A stretch of 64,000 nucleotides of DNA. Source: JBBWZH01 sp035544115. Its GTDB lineage: Bacteria; Actinomycetota; Actinomycetes; Mycobacteriales; CADCTP01. Made by a program: the position numbers and the translations under genes. Positions 1-8,605 of the stretch are shown piece after piece (the first letter of the stretch is position 1; every line of letters begins with the position of its first letter). The stretch lies in NCBI GenBank assembly GCA_963714145.1, contig OY970235.1, forward strand, positions 4,836,001 to 4,900,000, written 5' to 3'. Below the pieces are notes generated by a model that worked only from the letters and a program-made list of their open reading frames with translations, was not told the DNA's origin and did not search any database.

Positions 1-460
1 TGCGCCCACCGGTACTCAAGCCCTCGGTGGACAGCTGCCGGCATGCTGTGGCGTCGGTGGGTTCGCCGAGGCCGGGCCGCACCTGCGTCAACCGGAAGAA
101 CTGCACCCCGTCAAGGAACCGGCACAGCCACTCGTCCGCCCGCGGGTCGCGGGCGGTGGCGCTCTGCTCGGCGATCTGCGGCCGCCGGCCGTCTCCCAGC
201 CAGACGCAGTCGTCGTCGATCAACGACACCGAGCGGGCGCCGGGATAGGCAGCCCGGAACGCCGTCCGCACCGAGTCCACCGGCTGCGGCGGCAACGTCG
301 TGGTCGGAGTGGCGGACGCAGGCCTGGCGGTGGTCGGGGCAGCGCTGCCAGCGGGCTGCGCGGGATCGCCGGCCTCGTCCTGGCCGCCGCAGCCGGCCAA
401 CGCGACCAGACCGAGAAGCGCGAGCACTCTCGCTGACCGCCCGATACCCGCCGCTTTCAT
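1..460 (-). CDS. Secreted lipoprotein, 3' end beyond window
   Basis: Reading the minus strand from ATG at 460 gives an open frame of 153 codons that runs off the window start. Residues 1-24 are a lipoprotein signal peptide: positive MKAAGIGRSAR, a hydrophobic stretch, then the lipobox LALAGC. The lipidated Cys would be near residue 24. A Thr/Pro/Ala-rich linker follows (residues 30-55), then a globular part with several Cys and Trp (for example DDDCVWLGDG and DEWLCRFLDG). An in-frame ATG at 475 is an alternative start; neither has a strong ribosome site. No family was recognised. The call as an exported lipoprotein rests on the signal; the function is unknown. Confidence 0.72.
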   Translation of the reverse strand, partial: MKAAGIGRSARVLALLGLVALAGCGGQDEAGDPAQPAGSAAPTTARPASATPTTTLPPQPVDSVRTAFRAAYPGARSVSLIDDDCVWLGDGRRPQIAEQSATARDPRADEWLCRFLDGVQFFRLTQVRPGLGEPTDATACRQLSTEGLSTGGR

Positions 461-475
461 CCGCAGGAGGCTCAT

Positions 476-765
476 GCGTCCGAACCTAGAAGACGAGCTA
501 CGACGCGGACAAGGCGGGCGAGTCGTCCCAGGTCAGGATAGTTCCGGTTGCCAAGACGCAGGTCGGCAGCGGAGGCAAGTCGGGCATGAACGCCACGAGC
601 CCGTGCCTTGCGGCACCCAGGCAGCCGCCTAAACGATCATGATCCGTAGGTTCTCCTGGGTAGCGGTAGCGGGGTGAGCGCCATCCAGATCACGGGCCAC
701 CCGCGGGCCAGACACGGGGGATGGTCGGGCGGGTTTGTCGCGTGTGAGTCGGCATTGGGGTGGCT
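476..765. other. No gene recognised
   Basis: Frames in this stretch are short and of poor coding character on both strands. The segment between 625 and 765 is the 3' continuation of the decayed TIR reading frame described next. No promoter or terminator could be supported. Confidence 0.5.
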
Positions 766-987
766 TCATGGGATGGGATGCAGGCGGCAGGGCGGACTCG
801 CTGGCGCGACGGGCAGCGACAGTCTGTGCCGTTGCGTGTTGTTGGGGAGGTATTCGGTGATCTCGGTGACGAGGCGACCGATGTCGTATCGGTCGCTGTC
901 GGGACCGAACCGGGCGGAGAGTTCGCGGTCGAGCAGTACCGCCCATCCGCTGTCAGCGCTGCGGTAGTTCACAAAGATGCCAGTCAT
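766..987 (-). pseudogene. TIR-domain protein fragment (decayed)
   Basis: From ATG at 987 the minus strand reads MTGIFVNYRSADSGWAVLLD, followed by RELSARFGPD. This is the typical first strand and helix of bacterial TIR-like domains in actinomycetes (usual form: GIF-I-NYRR-D and LLDREL--RFG). Sequence recognisable as TIR ends within about 50 residues, after which the frame becomes compositionally random to the stop at 766. A full TIR domain is about 140 residues and is usually fused to an effector, so this is a 5' remnant. No intact partner is nearby. Confidence 0.5.
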
Positions 988-1300
988 GCAGCACCTCAAG
1001 GAGTTCGGACGACACACATCCGACGAGTTCATACCGCGCTCCCCGACCGCGCGTGACGACTGGGGTTCGACGTCTACGTACTGATCGCCGGGCGGCGCCG
1101 GAACGGGTCACCACGACTGCGCGAACCGGCCGCCGGAGCCGGGCCCGGACGGAGTCCACGCCGGAGCGTGTGGCGCCGAAGAGCGCGCAGAGGCAAGTCT
1201 GCCGTCCCGGCCGGCGGGCCGGTATTCGCCTTTAGGCGGATTGCGGCCGGGGCGGCATGTCCTACTGTCGTTGATCAACGTCACGGGTGCGGAGCAGTAG
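988..1300. other. No gene recognised
   Basis: Both strands have only short, unconvincing frames here. The last 15 bases (GGAG at 1291-1294) may be the ribosome site of the small frame at 1301. Confidence 0.4.
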
Positions 1301-1444
1301 GTGTCAGGAAAGAACCAGCCAGGCGAGCGCGATCTGCACTCGATGATGGAACTCGTCGATAGCGGCCGGTTTATCGTCCGGCCGCCGCTGGTCCCGGACT
1401 TGGCCGTCCGCCCGACCGTGCCGGTCCGCGCCGCGCCGGCCTGA
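1301..1444 (+). CDS. Possible small protein (47 aa)
   Basis: GTG at 1301 is preceded by GGAG at 1291-1294 with suitable spacing and opens a 47-codon frame ending at TGA 1442-1444. Third codon positions are mostly G or C, as in neighbouring genes. The product is hydrophilic at the N-terminus (VSGKNQPGERDLHSMMELVD) and Pro/Val/Arg-rich at the C-terminus, with no signal peptide or membrane segment. No family was recognised. It could be chance in GC-rich DNA; the ribosome site and codon bias are the only support. Confidence 0.3.
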   Translation: MSGKNQPGERDLHSMMELVDSGRFIVRPPLVPDLAVRPTVPVRAAPA

Positions 1445-1544
1445 GCCGCGCCAACCCTGAGCGGAGGATGTGGTTGTCGAGGCCATCATCCCATCAACTG
1501 GATGGCGGATGGTCGAATACCGGCCATGCTGCTAAACCTTTACC

Positions 1545-1769
1545 ATGCCGAAGCGTATTGCTCTGATGTTCGCCACCGCAGCCGCCGTGATCGGCCTTTG
1601 CAGCCCACCCGCCGACGCCTCCACGCTGACCCTGGTCGGCATTTCCGGGGATGCGCAAACCTGCCAGATCTCCGGCGAGTGGGGCGTCCGAGCCGGCGTG
1701 TGGAGCGGCTTCTACTGCAGCCTGCAAAACCCTAGCGTGGGCTGGGAACTCTGGGCCTACGTCTTCTGA
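1545..1769 (+). CDS. Small secreted protein (74 aa)
   Basis: The protein has a Sec-type signal peptide: MPKR, a hydrophobic core (IALMFATAAAVIGLCSP) and likely cleavage after ADA near residue 25. The mature part is about 49 residues and contains two Cys (in QTCQIS and FYCSLQ) that could form one disulfide, plus many aromatic residues near the end (WELWAYVF). It matches the general pattern of small exported actinomycete proteins of unknown role. The gene stands alone, and the adjacent downstream DNA on the opposite strand is pseudogene debris. Confidence 0.6.
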   Translation: MPKRIALMFATAAAVIGLCSPPADASTLTLVGISGDAQTCQISGEWGVRAGVWSGFYCSLQNPSVGWELWAYVF

Positions 1770-1989
1770 CCCGAATCCGCGAGTAGCGCTGTGACACGGG
1801 TGCCCTTGTCGGCCTGCGATGATCATGTTGCGAAGGGACGATCGGGCGGGCGAAAGGACACCTACCGGTCTTTGCGAAGACGTGCTTGTTCGTCGTCGAG
1901 GTGGACCGCCGCCGGGTGACCAGGACAAGGCTCGGGTGGCCCGGCGCACCAACCAGATTGCCAGGCTGGCGCAGAGCCGCCAGGCCGAC

Positions 1990-2996
1990 GCCGGCAGTAC
2001 CGGCATGCCGAGCCGGACCGCGCCAGCTCGGTCAACCGCTCGTAGGAGGCGTTGAAGGTGGCCGCGACGGCGAGCTCGTCGACCGGCGTACCGATCGCCA
2101 GCTCCCGCAGCCGGCGGCTCTCGTCGGCCAGTGCCGTGACCAGCGCCGGCAACGACAGCCTCCCGGCGCCGCCGAGCCGAGCCGCGGCGATCGCAGTGCG
2201 AGCGGAAAGCCGCCGCACATCTGGGCCAGTGCGGCAATGTCGTGTTCGGCCATCGCGGCACCGGCCGGCGCCGCGGCCCGGATCAGCGCGGCCGCGTCGG
2301 GGCCGGCAGCCCGCCGACCGGCACCTGCACTGCGTCGGCCACGACGGTCAGCGGGTCCATCCGGTGCCGGCTGGTGACCAGCGCCACGCTGCGGCCGGCG
2401 CCCGGTAGCAGCGGCCGCACCTGCGCGGTCGACGCGGCGTTGTCCAGCACGAGCAGCAGGCGACGGCCGGCCAGCGCGGTGCGCAGCGCCGCCGACCGCT
2501 CCGCGGTTCTGATCGGGACCTCGGCGACCGGTACGCCCAGCATCGGCAGCCACGACTCCAGTACTTCGTCCGGGTCCAGCGACCGACCCGACCCGGTGCC
2601 GCGCAGGTCGACGTACAGCGCGCCGTCCGGGAAGTGCCGGCCGGCCGCGTGACCCCAGTGCAGCGCCAACCCGGTCTTGCCGATACCGCCCGGGCCGACC
2701 AGTGTGCACACGGCTGACGGCCGCGCGCCGCGGAGCAGCTCGGCCAGTACCCGGTCCAGCGCGGCCAGCTCCGCGGCCCGTCCGGCGAAGCCGACGACGT
2801 CGGCCGGCAGCTGCGCTGGCGCGACCGTCGCCATCAGGTCAGCGGCCGGGCGGTCCTCGCCGAGCAACTGCTCCATCAGCTCCACCAGCTCCGGCCCAGG
2901 GTCGAGACCCTCGCTCTCGGCCAACTCCTCGGGTCGCCTCGCCAACCTCACCCCAGCCATGTCGCCGACCTCGGCGCAGGCGGGGACATCCCGCAT
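1990..2996 (-). pseudogene. NB-ARC regulator pseudogene (AfsR/SARP type)
   Basis: The minus strand from 2996 encodes the end of a BTAD-like helix (LDPGPELVELMEQLL), a linker, then an NB-ARC ATPase with Walker A GPGGIGKTGLALHWGH and the matching LYVDLRGTGSG and LLLVLDNAAS motifs. The homology passes through three frames: a base is missing near 2300, after GGLPAP, and a second shift occurs near 2205, after GGFPLAL. The continuation SLPALVTALADESRRLRELA then degenerates near 1990. The N-terminal DNA-binding and most BTAD sequence, and all TPRs, are absent. It faces away from the intact SARP gene at 3063 and resembles its NB-ARC region closely, so it may be a decayed paralogue. Confidence 0.75.
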
Positions 2997-3062
2997 CAGG
3001 CTGGCCCGATCCGGGCAGCTGCGCCAGACTTGCGCATATCGACGTGCGCCCGGGGGTGAAGC

Positions 3063-6000
3063 TTGCGGATCCAGGTGCTGGGCCCGCTGCGGGGGTGGCG
3101 GGACGGGGCCGAAGTGGATCTCGGACCGGCCGGGCAGCGGGCGGTGCTGGGGCTGCTCGTGCTCGCCGCCGGCCAGCCGGTGTCACTGGCCGAGCTGGTC
3201 GACGGCCTCTGGCCGCAGCGGCCGCCCCCGACCGCGACCAACGTCGTACAGACGCACGTCCGCCGGCTGCGCCGGCTGCTGGAGCTCGACCGGCGGCCGT
3301 ACAGCCGCAGCGCGGTGCTGCCGACGACCGGCGGCGGGTACGCGCTGCGCCCGGAGGTGGGCGACGTCGACCTCACCCGGTTCCGCCGGCTGGTCGAGCT
3401 CGCCGACGCCGCCCACGCCCGGGACGACCAGCGGGACGCGGCCGCGCTGCTCGGACAGGCGCTGCGGCTGTGGCAGGGCCCCCCGCTGGCGGGCATCATG
3501 GTCCTCGCCGGGCACCCGAAGGTCGTCGCGCTCACCGGCGAGCGCCAGGTCGCGCTCGCCCACTACGCCGAGGCGATGATCGCCGCCGGAGCCGCCGCCG
3601 ACGCGCTGCCGATCCTGACCGAAGCCGCCGCCGGGCAGCCGCTGGACGAGGCCGCGCAGGCCCGGTTCATCCGCGCGCTGCACGCCGCCGGCCAGCGCGC
3701 CAACGCGTTCGAGCACTACCAGCGCACCCGCCGCCGGCTTGCCGACGAGCTCGGCGTCGACCCCGGGCCGCAGCTCGCCGCCGCCCACGCCACGCTGCTC
3801 GCCGGCGCTGCGGCCCGCTCCGGCGCGGCCAGCAGTGCTGGGGACGGCGGTGCCGCGGCGACCGGAGGCGCCGCCGGCACCAGCGCCTACCCGCCGGCGT
3901 CGCCACCGCCGGAGCTGGACCCACCCCACCGGGCGGACCGCAGCCGCAACGGCCGGGCGGCCGGGGTAGCGGCGCCGGCAGCGGGCCAGCTGCCCGAGCC
4001 GCCGGCCGGGTCGCCCGAGCCGCCCGAGCCGGCCGGGCCGGCCGGGCCGGCCACGCTACGGCCCGCGACCGCGCCGGGCCAGTCCGCACAGCCCCCAGGG
4101 CCCGCGGCGCCTGGCGGGGCGGTGCTTCCGGCGGGCGGCGGGCGCCGGCCGGTGCCGGCCCAGCTGCCGGCCGAGGTGGGTGCGTTCACCGGCCGGGACG
4201 CCGAGCTGGCCGAGCTCGACCGGCTGCTCGGCACCGGCCCGGACCCCGCGACCGCCGACCCGCACCAGCCGGCGGGCGCCGCGGGGCCAGCCGCGATGCG
4301 GATCTGCGTGGTGACCGGCAGCGCCGGCGTGGGCAAGACCGCACTGGCGATCCGGTGGGCGCACCGGGCACGCGGCCGGTTCCCGGACGGGCAGCTGTAC
4401 GTCGACCTGCGCGGGTACGACCCCGAGCAGCCGGTTGCCGCGGGCGACGCGCTCGTCGGGTTCCTGACCGCGCTCGGCGTGCCGGCCCAGGACGTACTGG
4501 TGGACGCCGACGACCGGGCCGCCCAGTTCCGTACCGAGGTGGCCGACCGGCAGATCCTGGTCGTGCTGGACAACGCCTCGTCGGTCGAGCAGGTCCGCCC
4601 GCTGCTGCCCGGCACCCGGTCGGCGGTCGTGCTGGCCACCAGCCGGGACAGCCTGCCCGGCCTGGTTGCGGTGCACGGGGCGCACCGGCTCGAGGTCGGG
4701 CTGTTGCCGCCCGCCGACGCCGTGCTGCTGCTCGGCCGGCTGGTCGGGCCCCGGGTCGCGGCCGAACCGCGGGCCGCGGCGACCCTCGCGGCGCAGTGCG
4801 CGCGGCTGCCGCTGGCGCTGCGGGTCGCGGCCGAGCTGGCCGGGTCCCGGCCGGCCACCCCGCTCGCCGCGCTCACCGGTGAGCTGGCCGACGAGCAGCG
4901 CCGGCTGGACCTGCTCGACGCCGGCGGCGACCGGCGGGCCGCGGTGCGGGCGGTGTTCTCCTGGTCGGTGCGGCACCTGCCGGCCGGCGCGGTCCGCGGG
5001 TTCCGGCTGCTCGGCCTGCACCCCGGCGCGGACTTCGACCGGTACGCGGCAGCGGCGCTCGCCGGCGGGTCGCTCGATGAGGCGCACCGCACGCTGGACA
5101 CGCTGGTCCGCGCCCACCTCGTGCAGCCCACGGCGCCGCCCGCAGTGCCGCCCGCGGGACAGCCAGCAGTGCCGCCCGGTCGGTTCGCGATGCACGACCT
5201 GCTCCGGGCGTACGCCGCCCAGCTGGCTTCCGTCGAGGAGGCAGCCGACCAGCTGCGGGCGGCCCGTACCCGGCTGTTCGACTACTACGTGGCGGCGGCC
5301 GCGGCGGCGATGGACGCGTGGAACCCGGCCGAGGCCGGCCAGCGCCCCGGCACCGAGCCGCCGGAGGTGCCGGTACCCGCGTTCGCGACCGGGCCGGCGG
5401 CGCTGGCCTGGCTGGACGCCGAACGCGGCGGGCTCGGCGCGGTCTGCGGGTACGCCGCGGCGCACGGCTGGAGCGCTCACGCGGTCGCGCTGGCCGGCAC
5501 GCTGTTCCGCTACCTCGAGGCCGGCGGGCACCACTCGGACGCGCTCGCCGTGCATGGACACGCCCGGGTAGCCGCGCACCGGGCGAACGACCGGGCCGGC
5601 GAGACCGGCGCGCTGATCGACCTGGGCACCACGTACTGGCGGCAGGGCCGGTACGGTCCCGCGACCGACCATCTCCAGCAGGCGCTGAACCTGGCCCGGC
5701 AGACCGGCGACCTCGCCGCGCAGGCACGGGCGCTGAACAGCCTCGGGATCGTCGACTGGCGGCAGGGCCGGTACGCGCAGGCGGCCAGCCGCCTGCAGCT
5801 GGCCCTGGACCTGGCCCGGCACGCCGGCGACCGGACCGGGCAGGCCCGCGCGCTGACCAACCTGGCGAACGTGCAGAGCAGCCAGGGCCGGTACGGTCCG
5901 GCCGCGGACAGCCACCAGAGGGCGCTGGACCTGGCCCGGCAGTCCGGCAACCAGGTCGGGCAGGCGCGCGCGCTGAGCAACCTCGGCTACGTCTACGTCC

Positions 6001-6497
6001 GACTGGACCGGCTGGACGAGGCCGCGAGGCACCACCTGGCCGCGCTGGAGCTGTTCCGCCGGGTGGGCGACCGGGACGCCGAGGCGTACGCGCTGACCGG
6101 CCTCGGCGACATCTACGTCCGGCAGGGCCGGCTGGACGAGGCCGCGGGGCACCACCTGGCCGCGCTGGAGCTGTTCCGGCAGGCCGGCGACCGGGGCAGC
6201 GAGGCCGAGCCGCTCAACGGGCTCGGGCAGACCGCGCTCGCGGCCGGCGACCACGACCGGGCCCGCGACCTGCACGCGGCGGCGCTGGCGGTCGCGACCG
6301 ACACCGGCGACCGGTACCAGCGCGCGCTCGCCCACGACGGCCTGGCCCGCGCGTACCGCGCGCTCGGCGTCCCCGGCCAGGCGTACGACCACTGGGGGCT
6401 CGCGCTGGCCCTCTACACCGACCTGGCCGCGCCCGAGGCTGCGGCGGTCCGGACCGCCCTCGCCGCCCTCCCGGCCGCGACCAGCGGGCGCGGGTGA
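3063..6497 (+). CDS. SARP-family regulator with NB-ARC and TPR domains
   Basis: This 1144-aa protein has the full AfsR/DnrI architecture. An OmpR-type winged helix lies at about residues 10-90, a bacterial transcriptional activation domain at about 95-250, a long Pro/Ala/Gly linker at about 255-375, an NB-ARC ATPase at about 375-640 (Walker A GSAGVGKTALAIRW, then LYVDLRGYDP and LVVLDNASS), and C-terminal TPRs at about 830-1130. Several TPRs repeat with a 120-bp (40-aa) period visible in the DNA (QGRYGPA...LDLARQ). TTG at 3063 follows GGGGGTGA, which sets the start. Such proteins activate antibiotic or other specialised genes by binding direct repeats near promoters. Its target here is unknown; the cluster starting near 18 kb is 12 kb away. 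Confidence 0.95.
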   Translation: MRIQVLGPLRGWRDGAEVDLGPAGQRAVLGLLVLAAGQPVSLAELVDGLWPQRPPPTATNVVQTHVRRLRRLLELDRRPYSRSAVLPTTGGGYALRPEVGDVDLTRFRRLVELADAAHARDDQRDAAALLGQALRLWQGPPLAGIMVLAGHPKVVALTGERQVALAHYAEAMIAAGAAADALPILTEAAAGQPLDEAAQARFIRALHAAGQRANAFEHYQRTRRRLADELGVDPGPQLAAAHATLLAGAAARSGAASSAGDGGAAATGGAAGTSAYPPASPPPELDPPHRADRSRNGRAAGVAAPAAGQLPEPPAGSPEPPEPAGPAGPATLRPATAPGQSAQPPGPAAPGGAVLPAGGGRRPVPAQLPAEVGAFTGRDAELAELDRLLGTGPDPATADPHQPAGAAGPAAMRICVVTGSAGVGKTALAIRWAHRARGRFPDGQLYVDLRGYDPEQPVAAGDALVGFLTALGVPAQDVLVDADDRAAQFRTEVADRQILVVLDNASSVEQVRPLLPGTRSAVVLATSRDSLPGLVAVHGAHRLEVGLLPPADAVLLLGRLVGPRVAAEPRAAATLAAQCARLPLALRVAAELAGSRPATPLAALTGELADEQRRLDLLDAGGDRRAAVRAVFSWSVRHLPAGAVRGFRLLGLHPGADFDRYAAAALAGGSLDEAHRTLDTLVRAHLVQPTAPPAVPPAGQPAVPPGRFAMHDLLRAYAAQLASVEEAADQLRAARTRLFDYYVAAAAAAMDAWNPAEAGQRPGTEPPEVPVPAFATGPAALAWLDAERGGLGAVCGYAAAHGWSAHAVALAGTLFRYLEAGGHHSDALAVHGHARVAAHRANDRAGETGALIDLGTTYWRQGRYGPATDHLQQALNLARQTGDLAAQARALNSLGIVDWRQGRYAQAASRLQLALDLARHAGDRTGQARALTNLANVQSSQGRYGPAADSHQRALDLARQSGNQVGQARALSNLGYVYVRLDRLDEAARHHLAALELFRRVGDRDAEAYALTGLGDIYVRQGRLDEAAGHHLAALELFRQAGDRGSEAEPLNGLGQTALAAGDHDRARDLHAAALAVATDTGDRYQRALAHDGLARAYRALGVPGQAYDHWGLALALYTDLAAPEAAAVRTALAALPAATSGRG

Positions 6498-6626
6498 GCG
6501 CAGGCTGCCCGCCGGGCCGCACCCACTCCGACCGCACCGGCGCCGACGGTGGCCGGGGCTTCGGCATCGACCTGGTCGTGCTGGGCGGCCGCGGCCCCAA
6601 CTCGCCGGCAGGGTGAGCACAGCACA

Positions 6627-6664
6627 CCGCCGCCGGGGGTGGAAGGGGACCAGCCCGGCGGCGG
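6627..6664. terminator. Probable bidirectional terminator
   Basis: Arm CCGCCGCCGGG (6627-6637) pairs perfectly with CCCGGCGGCGG (6654-6664) across a 16-base loop. It lies between the convergent SARP gene and the secreted-protein gene ending at 6690. There is no U-tract, which is usual for terminators in very GC-rich actinomycetes. Confidence 0.5.
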
Positions 6665-6689
6665 CGTGCGGTGGTGCGGTGTGGTGCGT

Positions 6690-7382
6690 TCAGGCGACGG
6701 TGAACCGCCAGCCTTCAAGCACCGTGGGGGCATGGGTGGACTCCCGCCAGGTACCGCGGTCGAAGCACCGGTACCGGTTCCACGAGTCGAACACGTAGAT
6801 GTCGTAGGTCGCGGCGAACGCCTGCAGGCCGTACTCACCGATCATCCGGGTGTGCGGCTGCACTGCCACGGCCGCGTTGATGCCGATGGCCGTGGTCCGG
6901 CTCTGCACGATCTGGCTGCTCACGTTGGTCTTGAGCTTCTCGGTGACCTGGAAGTCGAGCCCGAACGACGCCGTTATGCTGATCTGCCGGGTCTGCTGCG
7001 AGGTGAACGTCGCCTGGATCACCTCGTTCGTCTGGTTGTCCACGACCCGGCCGTCGCTCACGATGAACTCCGGCGTCGCCGAGATCGGCGTGATCTGGTA
7101 CCACCGCTCGATCCGGATGAAGATCCCGTCCGGGGTCCGCTCCTGGCGGACGCCCTTCGGGTCGCGGACCAGCATCGGCCTTCCGATGCCGCCCGTGCCG
7201 CCGACGCCGGACGCCGCGTTCGTCAGCGGCAGCGTCGGGCACGGGTAGGAGTCGTCCGCGGCGGCGGTGCCCGGGTTGCTCAGCACCGTCAAGCCCGACG
7301 CCACGCTCACCAGCAGCATGAACTGCACCGTCCGGCGCCACCGCCGGACCGGCCGCTTCGGTTCCTTGTTCGTGGTCGACAC
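6690..7382 (-). CDS. Secreted protein of unknown function
   Basis: This 230-aa protein has a clear signal peptide: basic STTNKEPKRPVRRWRR, a hydrophobic run (TVQFMLLVSVASGLTVL), and likely cleavage after TAAA near residue 42. The mature part has two Cys (YPCPTL and YRCFDR). Its middle (about residues 115-190) is rich in alternating Ser/Thr and hydrophobic residues, for example QQTRQISITASFGLDFQV and KLKTNVSSQIVQSRT. Long amphipathic strands of this kind occur in aerolysin-like beta-pore proteins, but no diagnostic motif allows a firm assignment. The gene is monocistronic, convergent with the SARP gene. Confidence 0.8.
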   Translation of the reverse strand: MSTTNKEPKRPVRRWRRTVQFMLLVSVASGLTVLSNPGTAAADDSYPCPTLPLTNAASGVGGTGGIGRPMLVRDPKGVRQERTPDGIFIRIERWYQITPISATPEFIVSDGRVVDNQTNEVIQATFTSQQTRQISITASFGLDFQVTEKLKTNVSSQIVQSRTTAIGINAAVAVQPHTRMIGEYGLQAFAATYDIYVFDSWNRYRCFDRGTWRESTHAPTVLEGWRFTVA

Positions 7383-7657
7383 TCAGCCCTCCTGGAGTCC
7401 AGCCCGCTATGCCGTCCCCGTGCCGGGAGCCTGGCAGAGTGAGTTGGGCGGTTCCTGGACCAGAAGCGCGGCCGGCTCCCACCCCGCCGCGACTGGAGCC
7501 GACGCCGTACCCGCTGGTCAGGGCAGCGTCGCGACTGACGGCAGGGTGGCACGGCCGGCTGTTCACCAGCCGTCCAGAATCCGTCCAGTGCGATGGGCCA
7601 GTTTCAGCCTCGCGGTCGCCGTCGCTGGGCGGCGGCCGGCCGACCCGAGGAGCCCGC

Positions 7658-7849
7658 ATGAACGCGCCCCGTACGATCCGCCGCACCGCCGCCGTAGCCG
7701 CCCTCGCCCTCGTGCTCGCCGCCGCCGGCGGCCTGCTCGCCGCCGGGCCCGCGGCGGCCGGCCCGGCCCGGACCGCGGCCAGCGACGACGGCCCGCTCCC
7801 GGCACCGTCGCCGGACGTCGTCCCGATCAGCTGGAGCCGGTATCCCTAA
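7658..7849 (+). CDS. Small secreted protein, probably truncated
   Basis: ATG at 7658 is preceded by CGAGGAG at optimal distance. The product has a textbook signal peptide (MNAPRTIRRTAAVAALALVL, then AAAGPAAAG) and only about 28 mature residues, ending DVVPISWSRYP. The stop codon TAA coincides with the first bases of a dispersed repeat (TAAAGGGTGCCATCTC) also present near 13.2 and 52.1 kb. The simplest reading is that a repeat or rearrangement cut off the original C-terminus. It could also be a genuine short exported peptide. Confidence 0.5.
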   Translation: MNAPRTIRRTAAVAALALVLAAAGGLLAAGPAAAGPARTAASDDGPLPAPSPDVVPISWSRYP

Positions 7850-7864
7850 AGGGTGCCATCTCAG
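7847..7864 (-). repeat. Dispersed repeat, right-half copy
   Basis: TAAAGGGTGCCATCTC on the + strand is the reverse complement of GAGATGGCACCCTTTA. It matches the right-hand flank of the 472-bp element near 52.1 kb (GAGATGGCACCCTTCA) and, with changes, GAGGTGGCACCCATCA near 13.2 kb. It marks the truncation point of the small secreted-protein gene upstream. Confidence 0.55.
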
Positions 7865-8049
7865 GTTTCAGGGCTCCGGCGGCGTCGGCCGCGGTGCGGC
7901 GGCAGGCCGGGACCGGGCAGCCGACGGCGTCGTGGGCGGTGGTGGTCTGGTGTGCTGGTCGCCGGCGAGAGGCGGGTCGGCTATTCGTTGTGAGTCGCTG
8001 GCGGATGGATGGGCCTGGCAGGTCGGTGCCGGCGGGTGCGGCTGAGGAT

Positions 8050-8143
8050 TCAGGCGGCGTGCTGGTACTCGTGGATGAGTCCAACGAGCACGTCGATGCA
8101 TTCGCGAGCGTGACTCGGCCGGCCTGGGTCGAGGGCGGTGTGG
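8050..8143 (-). pseudogene. Transposase C-terminal remnant
   Basis: The minus strand reads RECIDVLVGLIHEYQHAA and stops near 8050. This resembles the C-terminal tail of integrase-core (DDE) transposases common in actinomycetes, which often ends in a GLIHEY-type motif followed by AA. No catalytic domain is left upstream; the frame loses similarity within about 30 residues. It appears to be a scar of an old insertion between the truncated secreted gene and the DUF4267 gene. Confidence 0.4.
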
Positions 8144-8183
8144 TGTGCGCCGCGTGCGATCCAGCGTGGACCGGCGGCGTCGG

Positions 8184-8546
8184 TCAACCCAGCGCCAGAA
8201 TGAGGCCCGCTGTGACGAGCAGTCCGGCGGTGAGCCCGTGGATGCCCAGCGCAGTCGCGCGCTTTCCGCCATTGGTGAGGACGATCACGGCATCCGCGGT
8301 CGGTGTGATCGCCGCGGCGAGCAGCGCCCACCCGAGTGTCGTGCGACCGGCGGCCGCCCAGACCACGAGCAGGACTACCCCGGAGGTGATGTCGCGGACG
8401 CCCTTGATCTCGGTCAGGGCGTGGAGACTGTCCGCGGCGACGCCGAAGCCGAGCATCGCCCGCCGAGGTGCCAGGAGGAAGCGGCCGCCTATGGCGATGA
8501 TGCCGACACAGGCCAGGAGCGCGACCACGAGGGCGACCAGACGCAT
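8184..8546 (-). CDS. DUF4267-type small membrane protein
   Basis: From ATG at 8546 this gives a 120-aa protein with about four hydrophobic segments (LVALVVALLACVGIIAIGG, the GVVLLVVWAAAG region, a central WALLAAAITPTADAVIVL and a C-terminal LLVTAGLILALG). The pattern, with GRFLLAPRRAMLGFGV and the DALIVL-like segment, fits the DUF4267 family of small integral membrane proteins of unknown role. GGAAGGGG upstream is the likely ribosome site; an in-frame start at 8576 would add 10 residues. It is divergent from the TetR gene, and the operator between them suggests it is the repressor's target. Confidence 0.75.
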   Translation of the reverse strand: MRLVALVVALLACVGIIAIGGRFLLAPRRAMLGFGVAADSLHALTEIKGVRDITSGVVLLVVWAAAGRTTLGWALLAAAITPTADAVIVLTNGGKRATALGIHGLTAGLLVTAGLILALG

Positions 8547-8568
8547 GGTGAAGGCCCCTTCCAGGTTC

Positions 8569-8596
8569 GCTAGCAACGTTAGATAACGATGCTAGC
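8569..8596. promoter_or_regulatory. Operator palindrome in TetR/DUF4267 intergenic region
   Basis: GCTAGCAACGTTA (8569-8581), a GA spacer, then TAACGATGCTAGC (8584-8596): a 13-2-13 dyad with one mismatch. It sits between the divergent starts at 8546 and 8606, where a TetR-family repressor would control both genes. Confidence 0.78.
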
Positions 8597-8605
8597 CTAT
8601 GGGCC

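Noticed and set aside
5640..6200. Tandem DNA repeats with 120-bp period
   Set aside because: These are TPR codons inside the SARP gene, not a separate repeat element.
4056..6620. 854-codon minus-strand frame opposite the SARP gene
   Set aside because: Composition mirrors the TPR repeats on the other strand; no motif or ribosome site.
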